Shown here in pieces: positions 28,266 to 35,789 of a stretch of DNA of 64,000 bases. Made by a program: the position numbers and the translations under genes. Source of the stretch: Streptomyces sp. NBC_01465 (GTDB lineage Bacteria; Actinomycetota; Actinomycetes; Streptomycetales; Streptomycetaceae); NCBI RefSeq assembly GCF_036227325.1, contig NZ_CP109467.1, positions 7,440,001 to 7,504,000 on the forward strand. The letters run 5' to 3'. Under the pieces are notes generated by a model. The model did not search any database, was not told the origin of the DNA, and was given only the letters and a program-made list of their open reading frames with translations. Numbering within the stretch: the stretch's first letter is position 1; each line of letters starts with the position of its first letter.

Positions 28266-29696
28266 ATGACCACACCCGCACGGACACCGGCCGTCGCCCG
28301 CAGGCCGAGGATCGGACTGGTCGCCGGCGGACTGGGCGCCTACTGGCCCCAGTTCCCCGCGCTTCTCCCTCAACTGGAGCGCTCCGCGGCCCGCGTGGCG
28401 GCGCGGATGCAGGAGTTCGACGCGGAGGTCGTCGACGTCGGATTCATCTCCGACGCGCAGGACGGAGCCGCGGCCGCCGAGAAGCTGCGCGCCGCCGACT
28501 GCGATCTCATCGTCGGCTTCCTGACGACGTACATGACCGCCACCATGCTGCTCCCCGTGGCCCAGCGCAGCGGAGCTCCGGTCCTCCTCATCAATCTCCA
28601 GCCGACCGAGGCCATGGACCACGACTCCTTCGACACCGGCGACTGGCTCGCCTACTGCGGGGCCTGCCCGCTCCCCGAAATGGCCAACGCCTTCGAACGG
28701 GCAGGTGTCGCGTTCCGCTCGGTCTCCGGCCACCTCGACGACGAACGGGCCTGGGAGCGGATCGGCCGCTGGATACGGGCCGCCGGTGTGCGCTCCGTAC
28801 TGCGCCGGGGCCGTCACGGCCTGATGGGCCACCTCTATCCCGGGATGTACGACGTCTCCACCGATCTCACGATGGTCCCCGGCCGGCTCGGCGGTCATGT
28901 CGAGGTCGTCGAATTCGACGACCTCCGGGTCCGCGTCGAACAGATCAAGGACGACGAGGTCGAGGCGAAGCTGGCCGAGACGCGCCGGGTCTTCGACCTC
29001 GCGGACTCGGTCGACGCCGACGACCTCAGATGGGCCGCCCGCGTCTCGGCCGGCCTGGACCGCCTGGTCGCCGACTTCGACCTCGACTCGCTCGCCTACT
29101 ACCACCGGGGCCTGGGCGGAGACATCCTGGAACGCCTCGGGGCCGGCGTCATCCTCGGCGCCTCCCTGCTGACCGCCCGGGGGATCCCGGCCTGCGGCGA
29201 GTACGAGCTGCGTACCTCCCTCGCCATGCTGATCGCCGACCGGCTCGGCGCGGGCGGCTCCTTCACCGAGCTCCAGGCGCTGAACTTCCGCGACGGCGTG
29301 GTCGAAATGGGCCACGACGGACCCGGCCACCTGGCGATCAGCCGGGGCCGCCCCCTCCTGCGGGGCCTCGGCGTCTATCACGGCAAACGCGGCTGGGGCG
29401 TCTCCGTGGAGTTCGACGTCCGGCCCGGACCCGTCACCCTGCTGGGTCTCGGCCAGACCCGCGAGGGTGCGTACAAGCTGGTCGCCTCGGAGGGGACGGT
29501 GGTGGAAGGCCCGCTCCTGAAGATCGGCAACACGACGTCACGGGTCGACTTCGGCGCCGACCCCGGCGAGTGGACGGACGCCTGGAGCGCGAGCGGAGTC
29601 GGCCACCACTGGGCGCTGTCCACCGGCCGCCTGCTCCCCGACCTGCGCGCCCTGGCCTCCCTCACCGGACTGGACCTGGTGGAGATCACCCTCTGA
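28266..29696 (+). CDS. L-fucose/L-arabinose isomerase-fold protein (sugar isomerase)
   Basis: 476 residues. The N-terminal part has the arabinose/fucose isomerase fold (GLVAGGLGAYWPQFPALL; VGFISDAQDGAAAAEKL; CDLIVGFLTTYMTATML; VLLINLQPTEAMDH). The central and C-terminal parts have metal-site candidates (HGLMGHLYPGMYDVSTD; CGEYELRTSLAMLI; MGHDGPGHLAISR). Enzymes of this fold convert aldoses to ketoses using Mn2+. ATG 28266 follows GGGAG. It is divergent from the rhamnosidase operon, so an aldose released from rhamnosides is the simplest substrate, feeding the FGGY kinases. No aldolase gene is in the window. Confidence 0.82.
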   Translation: MTTPARTPAVARRPRIGLVAGGLGAYWPQFPALLPQLERSAARVAARMQEFDAEVVDVGFISDAQDGAAAAEKLRAADCDLIVGFLTTYMTATMLLPVAQRSGAPVLLINLQPTEAMDHDSFDTGDWLAYCGACPLPEMANAFERAGVAFRSVSGHLDDERAWERIGRWIRAAGVRSVLRRGRHGLMGHLYPGMYDVSTDLTMVPGRLGGHVEVVEFDDLRVRVEQIKDDEVEAKLAETRRVFDLADSVDADDLRWAARVSAGLDRLVADFDLDSLAYYHRGLGGDILERLGAGVILGASLLTARGIPACGEYELRTSLAMLIADRLGAGGSFTELQALNFRDGVVEMGHDGPGHLAISRGRPLLRGLGVYHGKRGWGVSVEFDVRPGPVTLLGLGQTREGAYKLVASEGTVVEGPLLKIGNTTSRVDFGADPGEWTDAWSASGVGHHWALSTGRLLPDLRALASLTGLDLVEITL

Positions 29697-29736
29697 GAAC
29701 CCCCAGGTGGAAGCCCTGCAGCGCGAAATCGTGTTT

Positions 29737-29763
29737 TTGGCACGCCCGATCCCCTGGTATTGT
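29737..29763 (+). promoter_or_regulatory. Promoter candidate of tRNA-Leu
   Basis: TTGGCA (29737-29742) and TATTGT (29758-29763) are spaced by 15 bp, slightly short, and end 45 bp before the tRNA 5' end. The region is locally AT-rich compared with flanking genes. Confidence 0.4.
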
Positions 29764-29808
29764 TTTCCATGTCGCCGCGGGGAACACACCGCGAACGACA
29801 GACACCTT

Positions 29809-29893
29809 GTCCGGGTGGCGGAATGGCAGACGCGCTAGCTTGAGGTGCTAGTGCCCTTTATCGGGCGTGGGGGTTCAAGTCCCCCCTCGGACA
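29809..29893 (+). tRNA. tRNA-Leu (anticodon GAG)
   Basis: 85-nt class II tRNA. Acceptor arms GTCCGGG and CTCGGAC pair with one G-U. The D-arm region is GGCGGAATGGCAGACGC. The anticodon stem CTAGC/GCTAG encloses TTGAGGT, giving anticodon GAG (Leu CUC/CUU). A long variable arm (GCCCTTTATCGGGC) and T-arm GGGGGTTCAAGTCCCCC follow. The 3' CCA is not encoded. The T-arm is duplicated 157 bp downstream. Confidence 0.97.
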
Positions 29894-29904
29894 CGTATTG
29901 ATAT

Positions 29905-29936
29905 CCCCTGGTCGGTGCGCTGACCAGGGGATTTTT
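29905..29936 (+). terminator. Rho-independent terminator of tRNA-Leu
   Basis: CCCCTGGTC (29905-29913) pairs with GACCAGGGG (29922-29930) over an 8-nt loop and is followed by ATTTTT. A textbook intrinsic terminator, unusual in this genome for having a real U-tract. Confidence 0.9.
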
Positions 29937-30022
29937 CGTGTGGGCGACTCGCGGTCGACTGAGGCGCCCCTCTAGGGGTAAGCGGATCAGGCGGGTGACC
30001 TGCGGGTTTGCCTCTAAGTTGC

Positions 30023-30042
30023 CGTGGGGGTTCAAGTCCCCC
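30023..30042 (+). repeat. T-arm duplicate of tRNA-Leu (att-like site)
   Basis: CGTGGGGGTTCAAGTCCCCC at 30023-30042 is an exact 20-nt copy of 29866-29885 in tRNA-Leu. The matched region is the T-arm, where many actinomycete integrative elements recombine. The second copy lacks the rest of the tRNA, as expected of an attachment-site remnant rather than a tRNA pseudogene. Confidence 0.6.
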
Positions 30043-30047
30043 AAATG

Positions 30048-30161
30048 TCAGATTTGCGAGCTTTGCTCCACCTGGTCGGCCCGAAGTCGCTCATGCGCGT
30101 CCACCAGGATCTTCAGCTGGACCGGCCCGCTCTCCTCATCGAACGCGCCGCGCAACCGCTT
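30048..30161 (-). pseudogene. 3' coding remnant next to the att-like site (possible integrase tail)
   Basis: A minus-strand frame ending in TGA at 30048 has strong Streptomyces G/C third positions over about 37 codons. It encodes the segments KRLRGAFDEESGPVQLKILV and DAHERLRADQVEQSSQI. Upstream of about 30161 the coding bias fades and there is no start with a ribosome site. Integrase genes of tRNA-integrating elements commonly end beside their att site, as this does. I do not recognise a specific family, so integrase origin is inference only. Confidence 0.3.
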
Positions 30162-30255
30162 GCCGGCCCCAGATGCCGGTCGGGTTTCCCGGGAAGCTGG
30201 GGCTATCTCAAAAAGAGGTAGTAATCTGGTGTCGCAGTGCGAAGGAGGACTCCCC

Positions 30256-30603
30256 ATGCCCGAACGGCAGCACTCGCTGTACGTGGACAACTCCGTATGG
30301 AAACGCGCAGGTGAGAAGAGTAAACGGCACGACAGTCGTCCGATTGGCTGGACCGGAGGCCGCCTAGTCGCCGCCTACGGTCATGGCCGGATCACACCCG
30401 ACCCCGCCGACAACCCAGTCGTCGCCTCCCGTACGGCGAAACTCATCAAGATCGACGATGCAGACTGGGCGGCAGCCGAGCGCCGCGCCATGCAGAGCGG
30501 GACCTCGATCTCCGCCGCTTTCGAGGCGCTTCTGGTGGCCTACTCCGACGGTCGCCTCAAGATCGTGACCACCGTTGTACAGGAACCGGCCACGGTCGCT
30601 TGA
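30256..30603 (+). CDS. Small protein of unknown function (island gene)
   Basis: 115 residues, not recognised with certainty. ATG 30256 has an excellent GAAGGAGGA. It reads PERQHSLYVDNSVWKRAGEK near the start and ends in a possible helix-rich part (IDDADWAAAERRAMQSG, ISAAFEALLVAYSDG) that could be a ribbon-helix-helix or antitoxin-like dimerisation unit. It is first of three small plus-strand genes after the tRNA-Leu duplication, 32 bp before the next. A toxin-antitoxin or stability role is a guess. Confidence 0.6.
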   Translation: MPERQHSLYVDNSVWKRAGEKSKRHDSRPIGWTGGRLVAAYGHGRITPDPADNPVVASRTAKLIKIDDADWAAAERRAMQSGTSISAAFEALLVAYSDGRLKIVTTVVQEPATVA

Positions 30604-30635
30604 CCTCCGCATCTTCGCGAAAGGGATCTCTACTC

Positions 30636-30980
30636 ATGACCACAGCCGCCCACGACGCCGGGGTCGTTCCCCCGATGCCCGAGAGGAACCCCAAGGCACT
30701 TCGCGCCGCCATCGCCCAGTACGCGCCGAAACTCCTCGTCGATTTCGACCGGCACTGGCGCCGGGACATCGCCGACGCGTACGACCTGGCGCCGGTGCCC
30801 GCCTTCATGGCCCGCTGGTGGAGCGAGTACGCCCTCTCCCGTGATCCGCGGCTCGAGGCCACGGTCCACCGCCTGGAGGACGAGGCCGCAAAGGAACCCG
30901 ACTACACCCGCGCCAAGGCCCTCATCGAAGAGGCCGGACACATCCGTCGCACGGCAGCACAGGTGAACCCCGGCCAGTGA
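30636..30980 (+). CDS. DUF6247-like small protein
   Basis: 114 residues. The segments ALRAAIAQYAPKLLVDFDRHW and DLAPVPAFMARWWSEYALSRDP resemble the DUF6247 group of short actinobacterial proteins, often found with a small partner gene. It is highly helical, without a signal peptide or membrane segment. ATG 30636 has only a distant AAGGG. The TGA overlaps the next GTG by 4 nt (GTGA), so translation with the 107-residue partner is coupled. That overlap suggests a two-component unit such as antitoxin and toxin. Confidence 0.65.
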   Translation: MTTAAHDAGVVPPMPERNPKALRAAIAQYAPKLLVDFDRHWRRDIADAYDLAPVPAFMARWWSEYALSRDPRLEATVHRLEDEAAKEPDYTRAKALIEEAGHIRRTAAQVNPGQ

Positions 30981-31300
30981 CAAATGAATTCATGGGCCCG
31001 CCCTGGCAAGCCGACTGGACCAAGAGTGCCGAGGACAACCACAACGCGCTCCCCAAGCACGCTCAGGAACTCGTGGACGCCGCCCGCGCCGAGCTGGTCA
31101 CCGCACGAGATCCCTACTTCCGAGGCATCGACACCGACCGGGACCTGCCGGCCGGGATGAGCGTCGAGCCCGTCCAGTCCACCCGTCCCAGCGGCGAGCA
31201 CGTCCTCTATTTCGATTATGGCCGTGGGTGGTTGCGGTACCACTTCACGCCCCGTGCCACAGACCCACAGCTCGTTCTCGACGAGTGTTTCTGGCAGTAG
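30977..31300 (+). CDS. Small partner protein, possible RelE/ParE-like toxin
   Basis: 107 residues, GTG start inside the stop of the preceding gene. The C-terminal half (GEHVLYFDYGRGWLRYHFTP, RATDPQLVLDECFW) has an aromatic strand pattern like RelE/ParE toxins, but no decisive catalytic residues were seen. Its coupling to the DUF6247-like gene is the main evidence for a joint function. It is followed by about 150 bp without a gene before the converging minus-strand genes. Confidence 0.6.
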   Translation: MTNEFMGPPWQADWTKSAEDNHNALPKHAQELVDAARAELVTARDPYFRGIDTDRDLPAGMSVEPVQSTRPSGEHVLYFDYGRGWLRYHFTPRATDPQLVLDECFWQ

Positions 31301-31448
31301 ACCAATGAGCGCCGAGATGGTCGTCGGACATACCGGATCGAGCGCACACGGCCGTAGGCCCGAATGAGGCGCGCCCTCTGATTCCTCCGGGGTGACCGCA
31401 GTCCGTGCAACCGGCGCGCAGGGTGCCCCGACATCCGCCGCGCGGTGT

Positions 31449-31622
31449 TCAACTGCCCGCGCAGACCTGCCTGTACACCGCGAGCCAGCCGTCCGCCGCG
31501 TGATCGCCGCGGGTGAAGACTGCCGTCCACGAACCGCCGGGAGCGTCCACCTCCACTGGCCCCTGCGCGCCCTCGGACTGCGAGAACCGTACGGACGTGG
31601 CGCGTTCGGCAAGCAGTGACAC
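31449..31622 (-). CDS. Small protein with doubtful start (57 codons or more)
   Basis: A minus-strand frame with clear coding bias ends in TGA at 31449. It encodes VSLLAERATSVRFSQSEGAQ then GPVEVDAPGGSWTAVFTRGD and DGWLAVYRQVCAGS. The only in-frame GTG (31622) lacks a ribosome site. The frame stays open upstream into the stop region of the 31654-32943 gene (segment RFVLSPDQY), where there is no ATG, GTG or TTG. So either the start is non-standard, or the gene is fused to its neighbour by a frameshift, or it has lost its start. Function unknown. Confidence 0.4.
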   Translation of the reverse strand: MSLLAERATSVRFSQSEGAQGPVEVDAPGGSWTAVFTRGDHAADGWLAVYRQVCAGS

Positions 31623-31653
31623 GTACTGATCGGGCGACAGGACAAATCTGCAG

Positions 31654-32943
31654 TCAACGCTCCACGGCGATCAGCTCAAAAGCGATGACAGGCTCCTCGC
31701 CCCAGCCGGGTTCCCGTTGCGCCGGCAGCGCGCACTCGTTGCTCTCCGCGGCGCGGAGAGCAACGAGCGTGGCGTACTGACGTGTGGCGTTTGTACGGGC
31801 CAGCAGCATCCGCTCGTCCCCGTGGCCCTCTACGGTCAGGACGAAATGTGGCTCGGCGCCGATGGATCGCCGCCACGGCTTCGCCGGCAGCGGGAGCACT
31901 GCCCGGCGGCCCTTGTCCAGCGCGTCGAGGAAAGCCGGATCGACTGGCATCCGGTATGCGTGCGGTGTGACCGAGGCGCACATACGGCCCACCGCCGTCT
32001 GCCACACCTGGTCCTGGTCGACGTACTCGCGACGGTCCCGCACCTCCCGCAGCCGCCGCTCAAGGTCGGCAACATATCCGTCTTCTTCCGCCTGCCGCCG
32101 GACCGCTCCATTCTCGTCCTCCCAGCGGAACTGCCGTTGCTCGGCGTCCCGTTCACGCTCCGTCAGATCGCGCCGCAGATCGTCAAGCGCCCGCGACGAC
32201 GCGAGATCCGTCATCGCGATTCCCCGCTCTCCTCCCTCGATCCGCTCCACCGCCTTGCGCAGCGGCCCCGGGTGGCCCTGCATGGCCGTGTGCCACCAGT
32301 GGATCATGGCGCGCTCCAGCTGCGGTCCGTACTCGGCGCCCAGCAGTTCCTTCCATGCCCGGGGGCGCGAGAAATCGTCGAGCGCCGCCATAATGCCGTC
32401 GACCGTGCGCGGGACCGGCGGCACCATGTCCGTCAGCCGGTCGAGTTCGTACGGCCGCCACCGTGCGAGGAAGGGGTCACCGGCCGACCGCGGATCGGCC
32501 TTCTCCTCCTGGGGCGAGGACTCTTCCGGTTCGCGCGCCCGGCCCAGTACGACAAGTCCGGCGGTCTGTACGCACCAGGCAACCACCCGCCACCGATCCG
32601 ACTCGTCCCCGTCCTCACCAGCTTCTGCGTCCTCGTGCCGCGCCACCGCGAGCAGTTCCCGCTGCCGGGCGACCAGATCTGTACCGTTGCCGCCCTTGTA
32701 CCCCGTGGCCTCCGCAGCGAGGAATGCCATCAGCCGCTCCGGATTTCTTTCCGCAGCCGATGGAATCGGCACCTCGGTACGGTCCCGCCGCAGCCGGGGC
32801 TCCTGTCCGTCGCGCTCGTAGAAGGCATCCTTCAAGGCGTCTCGCGCCGCGGTGAACCCCGCACCCTCCCCGATCAACCCGTCCGCAGTGGACGTCCATC
32901 GGCCATCTTCACCCAGCTCGATTGACACGACGTACTCGCCCAT
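31654..32943 (-). CDS. Hypothetical protein, 429 aa, charged with coiled-coil
   Basis: Not recognised. Residues 1-45 (GEYVVSIELGEDGRWTSTAD) look like a small beta domain. Residues about 250-330 are very charged and helical (RRDLTERERDAEQRQFRWED, VADLERRLREVRDRREYVDQ), consistent with a coiled coil. The C-terminal part has FVLTVEGHGDERMLLART. No membrane segment or signal. ATG 32943 has GAGG close and AGGGG farther away. It lies opposite the three small genes, within the presumed island. It may be an effector or phage-type accessory protein; no function is proposed. Confidence 0.65.
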   Translation of the reverse strand: MGEYVVSIELGEDGRWTSTADGLIGEGAGFTAARDALKDAFYERDGQEPRLRRDRTEVPIPSAAERNPERLMAFLAAEATGYKGGNGTDLVARQRELLAVARHEDAEAGEDGDESDRWRVVAWCVQTAGLVVLGRAREPEESSPQEEKADPRSAGDPFLARWRPYELDRLTDMVPPVPRTVDGIMAALDDFSRPRAWKELLGAEYGPQLERAMIHWWHTAMQGHPGPLRKAVERIEGGERGIAMTDLASSRALDDLRRDLTERERDAEQRQFRWEDENGAVRRQAEEDGYVADLERRLREVRDRREYVDQDQVWQTAVGRMCASVTPHAYRMPVDPAFLDALDKGRRAVLPLPAKPWRRSIGAEPHFVLTVEGHGDERMLLARTNATRQYATLVALRAAESNECALPAQREPGWGEEPVIAFELIAVER

Positions 32944-33145
32944 GACCTCGGTGCCCCTGCCTCTCCGGCGGACGGATGAACAGCCAGGGCGCAGCGTAGG
33001 CCGCGCCGAAGCCGGTCGGTGCTGCTTCCAACGGGCCTCCCTCTTCCGGGTGTTCTGGGCGGGATGTGCAGCAATGTCAGTGGCGCCCCCTACCGTCGGC
33101 GGCAAGGGACATCACCTACGACCGGAGAGCCGAGGAGCAGACACC

Positions 33146-33703
33146 ATGGGCCTGAGCTTTCGCCGCCACGATGACGGCACGACGACCGGCACCAACATGG
33201 AGACCGGCTTCACCTTCACCTCGGCCGACCGGGACGAGGTCGAGCGGGTTCTGCGCGAGAACGCGGGCTGGACCTACACTCCGCCGCCTCCGCCCCTGCC
33301 GCTCGGGCACCATCGCTTCGCCCTGGAACACGACGCGTTCGGCATGAGCGTGCGGGATGCCGACGGACTGGAGGACCGGTATGCCCGGCTGCGTGCGCGT
33401 CCTCCCCACGGCTGCGTACCGGAGGGCTGGGGTGATTCGTTCGCGCTGCTGTGCGAGCGTCCGGGCGACACGCTCCTGGCGGCGGTCACCGACACGGTGG
33501 AGGAGATCCGCCGCGAAAACGGGCTGGTCATGACCGGTCTCGGCATCGAGAAGCCGGACGAGTGGATGGGCCGCGACCGGGACGGCCACTGCGGCAAGAT
33601 CCTTGCCCAGCTCATCCTCCAGGCGGCCCACCGCGCCCGCGCATGCGGTTACCCGGCAGATGATCTGGTGCACCTGCTCCGCACCGCGCTTCGACCCGAA
33701 TAG
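33146..33703 (+). CDS. Hypothetical protein, 185 aa
   Basis: Not recognised. ATG 33146 follows CGAGGAG at good distance. It begins GLSFRRHDDGTTTGTNMETG, has a proline run (YTPPPPPLPLGHH) about residue 50 and a helical C-terminal half (RDGHCGKILAQLILQAAHRA). Soluble. It is divergent from the 429-aa gene across about 200 bp. Its stop is 49 bp before the competing hairpins that precede the cellulase promoter. Confidence 0.6.
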   Translation: MGLSFRRHDDGTTTGTNMETGFTFTSADRDEVERVLRENAGWTYTPPPPPLPLGHHRFALEHDAFGMSVRDADGLEDRYARLRARPPHGCVPEGWGDSFALLCERPGDTLLAAVTDTVEEIRRENGLVMTGLGIEKPDEWMGRDRDGHCGKILAQLILQAAHRARACGYPADDLVHLLRTALRPE

Positions 33704-33752
33704 TGCTCGTTGACGCGTAGGCTCCCGGTCCAACTCGCCCCTCGGGAACATA

Positions 33753-33817
33753 GTGAAGTCCCCCAGTCCCCCAGTCCCCCAGTCGCCCTGGTGACTGGGG
33801 GACTTCACCAGGGCGAC
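33753..33817 (+). repeat. Tandem octamers forming two mutually exclusive hairpins
   Basis: AGTCCCCC is repeated three times and then varied as AGTCGCCC (33758-33789). Stem A pairs GTGAAGTCCCCCAGT (33753-33767) with ACTGGGGGACTTCAC (33794-33808). Stem B pairs GTCGCCCTGGTGA (33782-33794) with TCACCAGGGCGAC (33805-33817). The two stems share bases and cannot form together, like an attenuator. It may simply terminate the upstream gene, since there is no U-tract. Confidence 0.7.
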
Positions 33818-33834
33818 GCTCTTGGTGCAGGTTC

Positions 33835-33876
33835 TTGACAGGTTCATGGGGCTGCCGCAGGGTGGGAGCGCTCCCA
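33835..33876 (+). promoter_or_regulatory. Cellulase promoter with CebR operator
   Basis: TTGACA (33835-33840) is followed after 17 bp by CAGGGT (33858-33863). Overlapping its last base is TGGGAGCGCTCCCA (33863-33876), a perfect 14-bp match to the CebR box of Streptomyces. Placement over the -10/+1 area fits repression by CebR, relieved by cellobiose or cello-oligosaccharides. The cebR gene itself is not in the window. Confidence 0.88.
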
Positions 33877-33914
33877 TGCTCCAGAGCCCCCACCTTCATG
33901 AGCGAGGAGATCCC

Positions 33915-35708
33915 ATGCGCCACCGAAGATTCCGTATCGCGTCCGGTTTAGCCGCAACGCTGCTGATCGCGGCAGGTACGGCAGCCGTGCCGTCCTCTGC
34001 CTCGGCCGCGACCGCCGGTTGTGAAGTCGCCTATCTGAATCTGAGCACCTGGCAGTCCACCCCCACTTCGGGCGGCTTCAACACCACACTCGCCATCAAG
34101 AATCTCGGCGATCCGACGACTCGGTGGAAGCTGACGTTCACGATGCCGAGCGGTCAGACCGCCACCGGCGGCTGGAACGCGACGTTTGCCGGGGCGACGT
34201 CGGTCACGGCCACCGATGCCGGTTGGAACGGCACCATCGCCACGGGCCAGACCAGCAGCAGCGTCGGTCTGCAAGGCGAGTGGACCCGCACCGCCGCGGG
34301 CACCTCGCCGCCGAACCCGTTGCCGCAGCCGGCCGACTTCGCGCTCAACGGTGTGCCCTGCACCGGCGCGCCGTCCGAGAACAAGCCGCCCTCGGTCAAT
34401 CTGACCAGCCCGCAGGACGGCGCCTCGTTCGAGGCCCCGGCCACCATCGGCCTGGCGGCGACTGCAAGCGACGCGGACGGCTCGGTCGGCCGGGTCGAAT
34501 TCCTGAACGGCAGCACGGTCATCGGCTCGGACACCACCGCTCCGTACGCCTTCGCCTGGACCAACGTCACTCGCGGCAACTACGCGCTGAGCGCGCGCGC
34601 CGTCGACGACGACGGCGCGACGACGACCTCCGCCCCTGCCAAGGTGGCCGTCACCGGCCAGGACGCCGGTGGCCCGGCTCCGGCCCTGCACGTCTCGGGC
34701 AACCAGCTTCGGACCGCGAGCGGCGCCACGTACCGGCTGCTCGGCGTCAACCGCTCCGGCGGCGAGTACGCCTGCTTCCAGGGCAAGCCGGTGTTCGACG
34801 GCCCGGCGGACCAGGCGAGTGTCGACGCGATGAAGGCGTGGAACATCCACGCGGTCCGACTGCCGTTGAACGAGGAGTGCTGGCTGGGTACCGCCGATGT
34901 GCCCGCGGACGGCGTCAGCGGCGAGGCGTACCGGCAGGCGGTCAAGGACTACGCGGATCTGCTCGTGGCCAACGGGATCAACCCGATCCTGGATCTGCAC
35001 TGGACCTACGGACAGTACGGCGGTCCGGGCGCCGGCTGCGCGGACGCCAAGGCGACCTGCCAGAAGCCGATGCCGGACGCACAGTACACACCGGCCTTCT
35101 GGACCCAGGTGGCCCAGATGTTCAAGGGCAACGACGCGGTCGTCTTCGACCTGTTCAACGAGCCCTACCCGGACGCCGCGAACAACTGGTCGGATGCCAC
35201 TGAGGCTTGGACCTGCCTGCGCGACGGCGGCACCTGCACGGGTATTGACTACAAGGTCGCCGGGATGCAGACCCTCCTCAACGCGGTACGGGACACCGGC
35301 GCCACCAATGTGGTCATGACCGGCGGCCTGACCTGGACCAACGACCTCACCCAGTGGCTGACCTACAAGCCGGTCGACCCGGCCGGCAACCTGATGGCTT
35401 CATGGCACTCGTACAACTTCAACGCCTGCGTGACGGCGGCCTGTTGGGACAGTCAGATCGGCGCGGTTGCGGCCCAGGTGCCGGTCACGGCCGGCGAGGT
35501 CGGCCAGAACACCTGCGCCCACGACTATCTCGACCAGGTGACGGACTGGGCGGACAGCAAGGGTGTCGGCTACCTGGCCTGGACGTGGAATCCGTGGGGG
35601 GTGTGCGCCGGCAGCGGCAATGACCTGATCGCCGACTGGAACGGCACGCCCACCAGCACGTACGGCGAGGCGTACAAGGCGCACTTGCTCACGCAGAATC
35701 CGACCTGA
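33915..35708 (+). CDS. Secreted cellulase, CBM2 + Ig-like + GH5 catalytic domain
   Basis: 597 residues. The signal peptide is about residues 1-32 (arginines, then LAATLLIAAGTAAVPSSASA). A family 2 carbohydrate-binding module follows (about 33-140; WKLTFTMPSGQTATGGWNAT). Next is an Ig-like module (about 157-255; PPSVNLTSPQDGASFEAP), then the GH5 barrel (about 265-590). The acid/base Glu is in FDLFNEPYPD and the nucleophile Glu in VTAGEVGQNTC. Endo-acting hydrolysis of cellulose outside the cell is expected. ATG 33915 follows CGAGGAG. It is directly controlled by the CebR box 40 bp upstream. Confidence 0.93.
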   Translation: MRHRRFRIASGLAATLLIAAGTAAVPSSASAATAGCEVAYLNLSTWQSTPTSGGFNTTLAIKNLGDPTTRWKLTFTMPSGQTATGGWNATFAGATSVTATDAGWNGTIATGQTSSSVGLQGEWTRTAAGTSPPNPLPQPADFALNGVPCTGAPSENKPPSVNLTSPQDGASFEAPATIGLAATASDADGSVGRVEFLNGSTVIGSDTTAPYAFAWTNVTRGNYALSARAVDDDGATTTSAPAKVAVTGQDAGGPAPALHVSGNQLRTASGATYRLLGVNRSGGEYACFQGKPVFDGPADQASVDAMKAWNIHAVRLPLNEECWLGTADVPADGVSGEAYRQAVKDYADLLVANGINPILDLHWTYGQYGGPGAGCADAKATCQKPMPDAQYTPAFWTQVAQMFKGNDAVVFDLFNEPYPDAANNWSDATEAWTCLRDGGTCTGIDYKVAGMQTLLNAVRDTGATNVVMTGGLTWTNDLTQWLTYKPVDPAGNLMASWHSYNFNACVTAACWDSQIGAVAAQVPVTAGEVGQNTCAHDYLDQVTDWADSKGVGYLAWTWNPWGVCAGSGNDLIADWNGTPTSTYGEAYKAHLLTQNPT

Positions 35709-35731
35709 CCTGACCTGACGCGGCGCGCGAA

Positions 35732-35769
35732 AACGGCCTGCCGGACCCCTCGGGGCCCGGCAGGCCGTT
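35732..35769. terminator. Bidirectional terminator, cellulase and NlpC/P60
   Basis: AACGGCCTGCCGG (35732-35744) pairs with CCGGCAGGCCGTT (35757-35769), a 13-bp stem with a 12-nt loop between two converging genes. Confidence 0.88.
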
Positions 35770-35789
35770 CGCTTTCGAGCGCTGGAGAC

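Noticed and set aside
30023..30042. Second tRNA gene after tRNA-Leu
   Set aside because: Only the T-arm is present; acceptor, D-arm and anticodon arm are missing, so it is a repeat, not a tRNA.
31392..31619. 75-codon plus-strand frame
   Set aside because: It lies opposite a minus-strand frame with better coding bias and lacks a ribosome site.
33758..33789. CRISPR-like array from the AGTCCCCC repeats
   Set aside because: Repeats are 8 bp, directly adjacent and without spacers.
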